Assembly (NCBI GenBank): GCA_943330745.2 | Contig: CALQIX020000006.1 | Coordinates: 1 to 64,000, forward strand | Length of the DNA: 64,000 nt | Reading direction: 5' to 3' | Origin: Lishizhenia tianjinensis | Lineage (GTDB): Bacteria; Bacteroidota; Bacteroidia; Flavobacteriales_D; Crocinitomicaceae | Part shown: positions 55,240 to 63,782 of the stretch, in pieces | Layout of the letters: the number at the start of each line of letters is the position of its first letter | How positions within the stretch are numbered: the first letter of the stretch is position 1 | Notes under the pieces: generated by a model | What the model saw: only the letters and a program-made list of their open reading frames with translations | What the model was told of the DNA's origin: nothing | Database searches by the model: none | Translations under genes and position numbers: made by a program

Positions 55240-55495
55240 TCATTAGTTATTGAAATAAAGGTAATAAAAAACGCTCGGCTTAGCATTCATTGTGTTTGAA
55301 ATTGAATGTTAATTGTTGTTTTCAGTTCTGGTTTAAACTAGGGAATACATGGGTGTGAATTCTGAATCCTAAGTGCAATAAGCTTTTGCAAATGAATGAT
55401 ACAAAAGATGGACTAGCTTCTGTAATCTCTTTGAAGTAAGGCTCCGGTAACTTTGCTCAAGGTATTGTCATCAATCTAATTTTAAACTATACATC
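55240..55495. other. Intergenic region between divergent exported-protein genes
   Basis: This 256-base region, the largest gene-free stretch here, separates the minus-strand DUF3142-like gene from the plus-strand DUF3494 protein. It holds a minus-strand TACCTTTA box (55256-55263) and a plus-strand TAACTTTG box (55448-55455). I see no tRNA, no clear hairpin and no ORF of note. Confidence 0.5.
55448..55455 (+). promoter_or_regulatory. Putative -7 element for the DUF3494 giant protein gene
   Basis: TAACTTTG matches TAnnTTTG and would start transcription near 55460, about 36 bases before the ATG. No good -33 element at the usual spacing is seen. Confidence 0.4.
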
Positions 55496-58400
55496 ATGAA
55501 AAACCTTACAAAATATACCTTCTTATGCTTTCTGATACTCTGGGTCAGGGAAATAACATTTGGGCAAGTTGCCCCAACCTTAGGAGAAATAACTAAATAC
55601 TCCACCTTTACTGTTTCGGGTAACATTTCAAATACAGGAATTTCTTATTCTATTGGAGATGTAGGAACCAATGCTGGTGCAATTTCTGGCTTTTCCTATA
55701 ATATTAATGGAACGTTCCATGACACAGATCCCTCGAGTGCCTTGGCTAGTAGTGATTTGGTCAATGCGTACAATAATTTAGGAACTCAAATTTCAACTTC
55801 TACATTAGGAACTACGTTGGGAAATGGTCAAACATTAACTCCTGCGGTACATTTAGTTTCTGGTAATACATCCTTGACAGGAAATTTAACGTTTAACGCT
55901 CAAGGAAATCCAAATGCTGTTTTTATTATTAAAATCAATGGTAATTTAGCTGTTGCCAATTTTTCCAATATTCATTTAATTAATGGAGCAAAGGCATGTA
56001 ATATTTTTTGGAGGGTTACCGGAACAATAACCAACGGGAATTCAACTCATTTAACGGGTAACTATTTTGCAGGTAGTACAATTACCACAGGAGTAGGGTC
56101 AAAGATTGAAGGACGTTTAGCAACAATAAATGGTTCAATTACAGTCAATTCCACAACCATAAATCATCCTTATGGGTGCGGTTTAACGACCTTACATGGT
56201 CCGGCCATGCCTAATGTTGGCTCATTGGGTTGTTTCTCTATATTTAATGATAATGGAACAATAAAAAACACAGGAACAACAACTGTTACTGGTGATGTAG
56301 GTACAAATAGTGGAATTGTAACAGGATTTGACACAGCTGGTGTAAATGGAATCATTCATTACACACCGGATGCATGGACAGTGCAGGGAGTAATCGATAA
56401 TCAGGCATTGTTTACGGATCTAAATGCTGTTCCCTGCGATATTCAATTATTGAAGCCGAATATGTTAGGTTATGGCCTACGTTTAACCCCGCACACCTAT
56501 TGTTTGGGTTCTAATACACATCTTTCAGATACCCTATATTTTGATGCACAAGGAAATCCGAATGCCGTTTTTATTATTCAAATAGGTGGAAATTTTGATG
56601 CGAATTCATATTCAAATGTTGTTTTATTGGACAGTGCTCAAGCTAAAAATATTTTTTGGGTGATCAATGGAAATGTCGGTATAGCGCCATTTTCAATTTT
56701 CAGAGGAACTATAATTGCTGCAAATGGTGCAGAAAGCATTTTAGAAAATGTATTTATTGAAGGACGTATTTTATCACATGGAGGTGCAATTAAAACTCAT
56801 GATATTAATATTGTTCTTAACGAAACACCCAATATAATTACACCAGATGGACCATTAACTTTTTGTTTTGGTGATTCAGTTGTTTTGACGGGGCCTGAAA
56901 GTCCATCTTACCTTTGGTCAACTGGAGCTACAACTCAATCAATCACTGTATTTACTACAGGAACCTATTCAGTGCAAGTAACCGCACCCTGTAATAACAT
57001 GGCTTCGTATATTCATGTTAATGTGGTTGTTCTCCCTGCCCCATTTCATATAATTAATGTTGAAATATGTCAAGGAGATAGCATATTGATTAATGGGGTT
57101 TATCGCAAAAACCCGGGTTATTTTGATATGTTTTATACAATAAATACTGATTGGGATGATGATGATGATCATCATCATCATGAGTGCGATTCTGTTGTTC
57201 GAACAATTTTAACAGTAAATCCAACATACCTTACAAATCTAACAGCAGAAATCTGTCAAGGAGAAAGCATCTTGTTGGGAGGATCAAATCAAACTACAGC
57301 CGGAATTTATTTCGATACCTTATCAACGAACAAAGGCTGTGATTCCGTTTTGAGAACTACCTTGATAGTAAATCCAATTTACTTAACGAACCTATCGGCA
57401 GAAATTTGTCAAGGAGAAAGTATTTTGTTGGGAGGAGCAAATCAAACCACAGCTGGAATATATTTCGATACAATTTCAACCAACAAAGGATGTGATTCGG
57501 TATTGAGAACTACCTTGATTGTAAACCCAACATACTTAACAAACCTAACAGCAGAAATTTGTCAAGGAGAAAGTATCATGTTGGGTGGCTCAAATCAAAC
57601 CACAGCCGGAATATATTTCGATACACTTTCAACCAACAAAGGCTGTGATTCCGTTTTGAGAACTACCTTGATAGTAAATCCAATTTACTTAACGAACCTA
57701 ACAGCAGAAATTTGTCAAGGAGAAAGTATCATGTTGGGTGGCTCAAATCAAACTACAGCCGGAATCTATTTCGATACACTGTCAACGAACAAAGGCTGTG
57801 ATTCAGTATTGAGAACTACGTTGATTGTAAACCCAATTTACTTAACGAACCTAACAGCAGAAATTTGTCAAGGCGAGAGTATCTTGTTGGGAGGAGTGAA
57901 TCAAACCACTGCTGGAATCTACTTTGATACCTTATCAACCAACAAGGGCTGTGATTCGGTATTGAGAACTACCTTGATTGTAAATCCAACATACTTAACA
58001 AACCTAACAGCAGAAATTTGTCAAGGAGAAAGTATCATGTTGGGTGGCTCAAATCAAACCACAGCCGGGATCTATTTCGATACACTTTCAACCAACAAAG
58101 GATGTGATTCCGTTTTGAGAACTACCTTGATTGTAAATCCAACTCATTTAACGATTCTAACGGCAGAAATTTGTCAAGGAGAAAGTATTTTGTTGGGTGG
58201 AGCGAATCAAACCACAGCCGGGATCTATTTCGATACACTTTCAACCAACAAAGGATGTGATTCGGTATTGAGAACTACCTTGATTGTAAACCCAACATAC
58301 TTAACGAACCTAACAGCAGAAATTTGTCAAGGAGAAAGTGTCATGTTGGGTGGCTCAAATCAAACCACAGCCGGAATATATTTCGATACACTTTCAACCA

Positions 58401-59710
58401 AGAAAGGCTGTGATTCCGTTTTGCGAACCACTTTGATTGTAAATCCGGGACATGTGGTATCTGTTTATTCATCAATTTGTGAAGGAGAAAGTATTTTTCT
58501 AAGTGGTTCAATCCGAACAACGCCGGGTGTTTATATAGATAGTCTTCAAACAGCAACTGGATGTGATTCAACGGTTTATAATGTATTAAGTGTGAATCCA
58601 ACCTATGATTATAATTTAACACTGACTATTTGTGAGGGAGATAGTGCTTTGATTTTTGGACAGTATCAACAATTTGCAGGTACTTATATACAAAGTTTGA
58701 CTACGCAATTTGGTTGTGATTCAATAAGAACAATAGTTTTGGAGGTAAATCCAATTGTGAGTACGGTACTGAGCGTTTCAATCTGTGAAGGCGATAGTTT
58801 AAGCATCGGAGGAGTTTATCAAACTCAACCAGGAGTTTACTACGATGTATTTCAATCTTTATCTGGTTGTGACTCTGTTACACAGGTTAATTTACTTGTA
58901 AAACAGAATATCATTACAACTATTTATGTTTCCATTTGTGAAGGAACGCATTATTTGTTCGGAGAGCTAATGTTAACGAGTTCAGGTTCTTATTTTGCAT
59001 CAGTTCCTTCTGTAACGGGTTGTGATTCAATAATAAATACCATTTTAACCGTTCATCCAAATAAAGAAGTTTTCATCAATGCATCAATTTGTGAAGGGTA
59101 TAGTACATTCTTAGGAGGAAATTATGTCTTTGATGCTGATACTTACTCCGATACATTATCTACCAGCAAAGGGTGTGATTCAATCATAATTACCAAATTG
59201 AAATTAATTCCTCATCCAACGGCATTGTTCTCCGTTGAGACGATAACTGAAAACTCATTTAATTTCATCAATCAATCGACAAATTCAAATTCATATTATT
59301 GGAATTTTAATGACAGTCAAAACAGTGTAGAACAGGATCCATATCATTCATTTAATACAACTGGTAATTATATTGTTGAATTGATTGCAACCAATAAATG
59401 TGGATCAGACACATCGAGTCAAGTTGTAAATGCTAAAATTGACATTGATTTTTACAATGGATTTTCACCAAACTCGGATGGCAAGAACGATTACTGGAAT
59501 ATTCCAATCTTAAATTATTTTACCGAAAATAAAGTGACAATAATAAATCGATGGGGAAATGAAGTGTGGATTACCGAAAACTATGACAATGAGATTAATC
59601 GATTTGAAGGAAGAAACACAAATGGCGAAGCACTTGCAGATGGAACGTATTTCTACATCATTAAATATGAAGATGTGGAGAAACGCGGGTGGGTATTTAT
59701 TAAAAGATAA
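55496..59710 (+). CDS. Giant T9SS-B exported protein with DUF3494 domains and cysteine-paired repeats
   Basis: The protein has 1404 residues. A signal peptide ends near 24 (ITFGQ). Two DUF3494 (ice-binding-protein type) domains follow, at about 27-225 and 238-441, each with a DVGTN motif and an AQGNPNAVFII strand. An Ig-like segment spans about 449-514. Fourteen repeats of about 51 residues, each with ICxG and GCDS cysteine motifs, span 515-1239. A PKD-like domain (about 1240-1310) and a CHU/gliding-motility C-terminal domain (1318-1404, NGFSPNSDGKND, GTYFYIIKYED) end it. DUF3494 includes ice-binding adhesins, but non-ice roles exist. The PorP/SprF and OmpA genes that follow are the expected partners of such T9SS-B cargo. 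Confidence 0.87.
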   Translation: MKNLTKYTFLCFLILWVREITFGQVAPTLGEITKYSTFTVSGNISNTGISYSIGDVGTNAGAISGFSYNINGTFHDTDPSSALASSDLVNAYNNLGTQISTSTLGTTLGNGQTLTPAVHLVSGNTSLTGNLTFNAQGNPNAVFIIKINGNLAVANFSNIHLINGAKACNIFWRVTGTITNGNSTHLTGNYFAGSTITTGVGSKIEGRLATINGSITVNSTTINHPYGCGLTTLHGPAMPNVGSLGCFSIFNDNGTIKNTGTTTVTGDVGTNSGIVTGFDTAGVNGIIHYTPDAWTVQGVIDNQALFTDLNAVPCDIQLLKPNMLGYGLRLTPHTYCLGSNTHLSDTLYFDAQGNPNAVFIIQIGGNFDANSYSNVVLLDSAQAKNIFWVINGNVGIAPFSIFRGTIIAANGAESILENVFIEGRILSHGGAIKTHDINIVLNETPNIITPDGPLTFCFGDSVVLTGPESPSYLWSTGATTQSITVFTTGTYSVQVTAPCNNMASYIHVNVVVLPAPFHIINVEICQGDSILINGVYRKNPGYFDMFYTINTDWDDDDDHHHHECDSVVRTILTVNPTYLTNLTAEICQGESILLGGSNQTTAGIYFDTLSTNKGCDSVLRTTLIVNPIYLTNLSAEICQGESILLGGANQTTAGIYFDTISTNKGCDSVLRTTLIVNPTYLTNLTAEICQGESIMLGGSNQTTAGIYFDTLSTNKGCDSVLRTTLIVNPIYLTNLTAEICQGESIMLGGSNQTTAGIYFDTLSTNKGCDSVLRTTLIVNPIYLTNLTAEICQGESILLGGVNQTTAGIYFDTLSTNKGCDSVLRTTLIVNPTYLTNLTAEICQGESIMLGGSNQTTAGIYFDTLSTNKGCDSVLRTTLIVNPTHLTILTAEICQGESILLGGANQTTAGIYFDTLSTNKGCDSVLRTTLIVNPTYLTNLTAEICQGESVMLGGSNQTTAGIYFDTLSTKKGCDSVLRTTLIVNPGHVVSVYSSICEGESIFLSGSIRTTPGVYIDSLQTATGCDSTVYNVLSVNPTYDYNLTLTICEGDSALIFGQYQQFAGTYIQSLTTQFGCDSIRTIVLEVNPIVSTVLSVSICEGDSLSIGGVYQTQPGVYYDVFQSLSGCDSVTQVNLLVKQNIITTIYVSICEGTHYLFGELMLTSSGSYFASVPSVTGCDSIINTILTVHPNKEVFINASICEGYSTFLGGNYVFDADTYSDTLSTSKGCDSIIITKLKLIPHPTALFSVETITENSFNFINQSTNSNSYYWNFNDSQNSVEQDPYHSFNTTGNYIVELIATNKCGSDTSSQVVNAKIDIDFYNGFSPNSDGKNDYWNIPILNYFTENKVTIINRWGNEVWITENYDNEINRFEGRNTNGEALADGTYFYIIKYEDVEKRGWVFIKR
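57038..57223 (+). repeat. Repeat unit with Asp5-His4 insert and DNA palindrome
   Basis: This first 62-residue unit (ICQG, then ECDS) is 11 residues longer than its followers. The extra stretch is DWDDDDDHHHH near its middle, encoded by a perfect 26-bp palindrome at 57156-57181. The reading frame is kept. Confidence 0.75.
57224..58447 (+). repeat. Eight near-identical 153-bp tandem repeats
   Basis: Eight consecutive units of exactly 153 bp (51 residues) encode almost the same sequence, each with ICQGES and GCDSVLRT. They vary mainly at a few positions: T or I at residue 1, S, A or V before NQ, and L or M at residue 17. The unit length is a multiple of three, so unit gain or loss would keep the frame. 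DNA identity is high enough for recent homogenisation or expansion. Confidence 0.95.
58448..59212 (+). repeat. Five diverged copies of the 51-residue repeat
   Basis: Five further units, also 153 bp each, keep SICEG or TICEG and GCDS but have diverged elsewhere. They are probably the older part of the array. Confidence 0.9.
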
Positions 59711-59713
59711 ATC

Positions 59714-59743
59714 GTATCTCGACTACAAGTCGCTCGATACTCC
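59714..59743. repeat. Short palindromic repeat, copy 1
   Basis: An imperfect inverted repeat: gtatctcgac (59714-59723) pairs with gtcg-gatac blocks up to 59740, followed by tcc. It shares ctcgatactcc (59733-59743) in inverted orientation with the hairpin at 62575-62606. It looks like a dispersed intergenic palindrome. It lacks a T run in the right place to be a terminator. Confidence 0.55.
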
Positions 59744-59816
59744 ATAAAAAAAATAGGCAGATTGAGCGGAGTTGGGTTTTGCGACAAGAAAACGAAAACA
59801 AGAAAACGAATAAATT

Positions 59817-60761
59817 ATGAAAACAACAATCATCATTAGTGCATTCATCGTTGCTTCGGCAGTGCATGCGCAACAAGACGCCAGTTTCTCCATGTATTTT
59901 TTCAACCCAACCTACATAAATCCAGCCTATGCTGGTAGTAGGGAAACCTTTTCCGGAACCTTGGTTCACCGCAGTCAATGGGCTGGAATGGAGGATGCGC
60001 CAACAACCCAAATATTGAGTTTGCATAGTGCTGTGCCAAATACCAAACTAGGACTTGGGTTGCAAGTTTATAATGATAAAATTGGCCCAATGCGAAATAC
60101 TGGAATCAATTTGACATATGCGTATCACATACCCATTACTAAAAAAGCAAAATTATCCTTAGGAGTGACCGGAATGCTCAATAATTTAAATATTAAATGG
60201 GATCGAATACACGTGGAAGATCCCACTGATTTATCTTTCCTAGATAATCCTGCCAATAGTTGGGTTCCAGATGCTGCATTTGGAATGTATTTTTATCAAA
60301 AATGCTTTTATGCCGGACTAAGTTCCAACCACCTCATGGAATCCAAATTTGGTTTTACGAAAACTGCTGGATCTGATCAAGCGCGATTTTTTAGACAGTA
60401 TTTTCTGACATCAGGAATTGTTTTACCCCTGAAAAGTCAGTTAGACTTGCGTCCATCAATTTTAGTGAAATATGTTCAAGCTTCACCGGCGGTTATTGAT
60501 GTGAATGCAACATTGATTTTCAGTAAACGCTATTATTTCGGATTGGGGTATCGCTACGGAGATCGAATAAATATGAATGGTTCTGATAACATGCTTGTTG
60601 CTCTTTTTCAATTTGAATTTTCGAATTTATTGCGCTTGGCCTATTCTTTTGATTATTATATCAATCAAACAGGTTCATACAATAGCGGAACACATGAGAT
60701 TATGCTGGGATGGGATTTAAGTCCTACTAAAACCAAAATGTCAAATCCACGATTTTTTTAA
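59817..60761 (+). CDS. PorP/SprF-family type IX secretion outer-membrane protein
   Basis: The protein has 314 residues with a signal peptide ending near 18 (ASAVHAQ). The family signature follows: SMYFFNPTYINPAYAGSR, then LVHRSQWAGM. The rest reads as a beta-barrel, with a conserved-looking GYRYGDRINMNGSD and the C-terminal HEIMLGWDL. PorP/SprF paralogs accompany T9SS-B cargo proteins and anchor or export them. Here it follows the DUF3494 giant protein and precedes an OmpA-family gene by 16 bases, forming the typical three-gene cargo module. Confidence 0.92.
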   Translation: MKTTIIISAFIVASAVHAQQDASFSMYFFNPTYINPAYAGSRETFSGTLVHRSQWAGMEDAPTTQILSLHSAVPNTKLGLGLQVYNDKIGPMRNTGINLTYAYHIPITKKAKLSLGVTGMLNNLNIKWDRIHVEDPTDLSFLDNPANSWVPDAAFGMYFYQKCFYAGLSSNHLMESKFGFTKTAGSDQARFFRQYFLTSGIVLPLKSQLDLRPSILVKYVQASPAVIDVNATLIFSKRYYFGLGYRYGDRINMNGSDNMLVALFQFEFSNLLRLAYSFDYYINQTGSYNSGTHEIMLGWDLSPTKTKMSNPRFF

Positions 60762-60777
60762 TCAAAACCAAAACACA

Positions 60778-62556
60778 ATGAAAAATATATTTTTTACGCT
60801 GCTAATTCCATTTATGGGATTTGTAGCAAACGGACAAACTGCAAAATCAGATCGAAAATTTGAACACTGGGATTATTTTAAAGCAGCTAAGTTGTACGAA
60901 AAAAAAGTAACAAAAAACCCTAATGCTGATGATTATTACAAATTGGGAGAGTGTTATCGAAAAATGAACAACTATAAAACGGAAGAACAAGATGCTTATG
61001 ATCATGTAAATTCTTATGGTAGATATTCGGATCCGGAATTTTATTTTCATTACGGCCAGGTTTTAAAAACGAATGGGTTGCATGAACAAGCAAAAAAAGC
61101 TTTTCTTAATTTTCAACTGGCTAAGCCCAACGATCCTAGAATTCCACACATTCAAGAATCATGGAGGATTTTGGAAGAGGATATTCAATCAGATCAACCA
61201 GTGGTGATAGAAAACATGGTTTTTTCCAATACCGAGTTTTCCGATTTTAGTCCTGTACTTTATCAAGAATCTGTAGTTTTTACATCTTCCAGAAAATCAC
61301 AAACCCACACTAAAAAAAATGGATGGAATGGACAAGCATATTTTGATTTATACCAATCTAAAATTGAAAGCGATGGAAAAAATTTGTTGGAGGTAGCCCC
61401 TTTTGGTGGGAAAAAAGTCAACAAACGATACCACGACGGTCCGGTATGTTTCTCAAAAAATTATGATACTATGTATTTTTCTAGAGTTGATAAATTTTTA
61501 AAAGGGAAGGATAGAAAAGACCTTGAAATTGAGCGTATCAAACTTTTTAGTTCAGTTAATCAAAATGGAAAATGGTTAAAAGCAAAACCATTGCCATTTA
61601 ATAGCGATATTTATTCCGTTGGAAATCCATGTCTAACCGCGGATGGAAAACGCTTGTATTTTGTTTCTGACATGACATCAGGTAGGGGAGGGACAGATAT
61701 TTTTTATTCAGAATTGACTAACGGTACTTGGAGTAAACCAATCAACGCAGGAACATCTGTTAACACAATAAATAATGAGAATTTTCCCTCATTGGATGCT
61801 AATGGGAATTTATATTTTTCCTCGGATGGATATGCTGGATTTGGCGGTTTTGATCTTTGCATTTCAAAAATGGAGAAGAACCAACTAGGAAAGGCTCATG
61901 TACTAAAACAACCCATAAATTCTGCGTATGATGAAATTGGTTTAATTTCTTTCAGCGATAATAAAAAGGGGTATCTAAGTTCGAACAGAAAAACTCAAAT
62001 AAATGGTGACGACGACATCTATTATTTCGATTTTACCGGTTTAAAAGATACTAACTTACTTTTATCTGATTACATCATCGGATGGAAAGAAAAGAAGGAT
62101 TCGGTGATAGTAGCGAAAGTAATTGACAGTTTGCCAGTGGTTGTAAAAGTGACCGATTTTGACTCGTTTGTTGATTCCCTGGGTTATTCAACGAAAGATG
62201 GGTTGGATTTCATCATTTATTTTGATTTCGATAAGTATTTTATTCGTCAAAATGAAAAATCGAAATTGGAACAAGTGAAAGCAGAACTTTCTAAAAATCC
62301 ATCATCGATACTAGTAATCGGTGGACACACGGATAGTTATGGAACACCAGAATACAACATGGTTTTATCCAAAAATAGAAATCAATCCGTAATTAATTAT
62401 TTGGAAAAAAGTGGAATAGATTTGAATCGCATACAAGCAACTGCCTATGGTTTAACCAAATTAGTTAACAATTGTACCGATGGGGATCGTTGTTCAAAAC
62501 AAGAGAATCAACTCAATAGAAGAGTAGAGATGAAAGTGGTTAAGAAAAAACCGTAA
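60778..62556 (+). CDS. OmpA-family protein with TPR and PD40 propeller (PorE-like)
   Basis: The protein has 592 residues with a signal peptide ending near 20 (MGFVANGQ). A TPR-like region (about 25-130) has AAKLYEKKVTKNPNADDYYK and LGECYRKM. A WD40-like PD40 propeller (about 160-410) has SDFSPVLYQESVVFTSSRKS and NENFPSLDANGNLYFSSDGY. A C-terminal OmpA domain (about 480-590) has IYFDFDKYFIRQ and GGHTDSYGTPEYN, which binds peptidoglycan. Proteins of this build, like PorE, link T9SS outer-membrane parts to the wall. It is the third gene of the cargo module. Confidence 0.9.
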   Translation: MKNIFFTLLIPFMGFVANGQTAKSDRKFEHWDYFKAAKLYEKKVTKNPNADDYYKLGECYRKMNNYKTEEQDAYDHVNSYGRYSDPEFYFHYGQVLKTNGLHEQAKKAFLNFQLAKPNDPRIPHIQESWRILEEDIQSDQPVVIENMVFSNTEFSDFSPVLYQESVVFTSSRKSQTHTKKNGWNGQAYFDLYQSKIESDGKNLLEVAPFGGKKVNKRYHDGPVCFSKNYDTMYFSRVDKFLKGKDRKDLEIERIKLFSSVNQNGKWLKAKPLPFNSDIYSVGNPCLTADGKRLYFVSDMTSGRGGTDIFYSELTNGTWSKPINAGTSVNTINNENFPSLDANGNLYFSSDGYAGFGGFDLCISKMEKNQLGKAHVLKQPINSAYDEIGLISFSDNKKGYLSSNRKTQINGDDDIYYFDFTGLKDTNLLLSDYIIGWKEKKDSVIVAKVIDSLPVVVKVTDFDSFVDSLGYSTKDGLDFIIYFDFDKYFIRQNEKSKLEQVKAELSKNPSSILVIGGHTDSYGTPEYNMVLSKNRNQSVINYLEKSGIDLNRIQATAYGLTKLVNNCTDGDRCSKQENQLNRRVEMKVVKKKP

Positions 62557-62574
62557 TGAAATTCTGTTTTATGT

Positions 62575-62606
62575 AAGGAGTATCGAGCTCTGTCGAGATA
62601 CTCCTT
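62575..62606. repeat. Short palindromic repeat, copy 2
   Basis: aaggagtatc (62575-62584) and gatactcctt (62597-62606) form a 10-bp perfect stem around gagctctgtcga. It shares ggagtatcgag and tcgagata with copy 1 at 59714-59743 but is inverted. The two copies flank the porP-ompA pair. Confidence 0.6.
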
Positions 62607-62624
62607 TAACAATTTAGATATATA

Positions 62625-62660
62625 AAAAAGCAGATCTCGATTTTACTTGATCTGCTTTTT
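62625..62660. terminator. Bidirectional terminator
   Basis: aaaaagcagatc (62625-62636) and gatctgcttttt (62649-62660) form a 12-bp perfect stem with a 12-base loop. A and T runs on each flank let it serve both the OmpA gene (plus) and the minus-strand operon that ends at 62666. Confidence 0.85.
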
Positions 62661-62665
62661 CAAAA

Positions 62666-63022
62666 TTAAAACTGTTTGATTAAACTATAATATTCAACAC
62701 TTTTTTGCAATTGGTACAAAGGAAGTGTTTCCATTAATTCTTTCGCTTTTGCTTCGTCAATGCCTTTAAAAATTAAAATAGCTCCATTTTTGGTATGTCT
62801 TAAAAATAAACTTTCCAACATGCCTTCTTCTTTCCATTTAGCCACGACTTCCTGTTCGTGTTTGATAATTTCCTGAAAGTTAGCAGGTAAGTTTTCTAGG
62901 TCGATAGTTAATATGGCTTGTATTCTGTTTTGTTCCATTTGATTTTTATTAGATTGTGAATGAATTTTATTTGAAAAGATTAATAGTACGAATAGTAATG
63001 AGATTAGATGTGTTTTTTTCAT
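62666..63022 (-). CDS. Small exported YciI/muconolactone isomerase-like protein
   Basis: The protein has 118 residues. A signal peptide ends near 22 (IFSNKIHSQ). The mature part follows the short ferredoxin-like dimeric alpha+beta pattern seen in YciI and muconolactone isomerase, with EEGMLESLFLRHTKNGAILIF and LPLYQLQKSVEYYSLIKQF. The export signal is unusual for the fold. It overlaps the DoxX gene by four bases. Function unknown. Confidence 0.65.
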   Translation of the reverse strand: MKKTHLISLLFVLLIFSNKIHSQSNKNQMEQNRIQAILTIDLENLPANFQEIIKHEQEVVAKWKEEGMLESLFLRHTKNGAILIFKGIDEAKAKELMETLPLYQLQKSVEYYSLIKQF

Positions 63023-63393
63023 GATTTTTTATTCATAAGTTTCGATATAAGTTCAGGAAAGCGATACGCAGCAATCAATAGCGTGAACGTAAGAATAATA
63101 CAAGGAGCAATAACCGACTCATTATGCTCCAAATGAGTTGCTATAGCTCCACCCATAAATGCGGATAAAAGCATCGTTCCAATTATTCCTGTCCTTGGAA
63201 TAATAAATAATATTAAACTTACTAATTCTATCACACCGATTAATAGGTACGTTTTGGAATCTAATCCAAAATTTGCAGCCATTTTAAGTGCCTCTTCATT
63301 TCCAGTTAATTTTCCAAATGTACTTCCAAGGAAAACGAAAGATACTAACCCCGTTAGTACCCAATAAATTACTTTTTTTGTTTTTGTCTTCAT
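63019..63393 (-). CDS. DoxX-family membrane protein
   Basis: The protein has 124 residues with four hydrophobic segments. The start VIYWVLTGLVSFVFLGSTFGKLTG and the later FMGGAIATHLEHNE fit the DoxX/DoxD-like family. DoxX-type proteins are associated with membrane redox or thiol functions; the role here is unknown. It overlaps both neighbours by four bases, so the operon is tight. Confidence 0.85.
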   Translation of the reverse strand: MKTKTKKVIYWVLTGLVSFVFLGSTFGKLTGNEEALKMAANFGLDSKTYLLIGVIELVSLILFIIPRTGIIGTMLLSAFMGGAIATHLEHNESVIAPCIILTFTLLIAAYRFPELISKLMNKKS

Positions 63394-63782
63394 TTTTTTT
63401 CAATTATTTTTTCTAATGTTTCGTATAGTGTTTTTTCTGTCATTGATATTCTTAAGGAATGAACAACATTTTTTCGGAATCCATGAATATGAAATGGATC
63501 CTTTTCAGCCCATAAGATAGCCTCTTCCCTTGTTGAAACGTTTAACATAATAAGTCCGGTGGTGTGACCAATTGGGTTCACTTCTCTAGATGAGATTAAT
63601 TCAAAATCTGTTGGTCCGGCTAAAATTAATTTTCCGTTTTTCTTCAGTTCAGATCCCCATTCATAATGTTTAAAGAGAATTTCTTTCCCTTCAGCTGAAT
63701 GTGGGTCTTTCCAACCGCTCAAGGTTTCGGCTAAAATGCAGAAAACTTCTAATGGTTTTTCATTGATGATGCTATTGTCCAT
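63390..63782 (-). CDS. YciI-family protein
   Basis: The protein has 130 residues. Its YciI-like dimeric alpha+beta features include GSELKKNGKLILAGPTDF and EAILWAEKDPFHIHGFRKN. Members may act as small hydrolases or carriers; function is unknown here. It overlaps the Old Yellow Enzyme gene by one base and the DoxX gene by four. Confidence 0.83.
   Translation of the reverse strand: MDNSIINEKPLEVFCILAETLSGWKDPHSAEGKEILFKHYEWGSELKKNGKLILAGPTDFELISSREVNPIGHTTGLIMLNVSTREEAILWAEKDPFHIHGFRKNVVHSLRISMTEKTLYETLEKIIEKK

Noticed and set aside
57155..57181. The His4 stretch as a vector-derived affinity tag
   Set aside because: It lies inside a coding repeat, is only four histidines next to five aspartates, and has no vector sequence around it.
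57224..58447. Direct repeats that could suggest a CRISPR array
   Set aside because: The units are 153 bp, encode protein in frame and have no unique spacers; they are protein repeats.
59744..59816. A small RNA or tRNA between the giant protein and porP
   Set aside because: No cloverleaf or clear stem beyond the short palindrome; only A-rich sequence.
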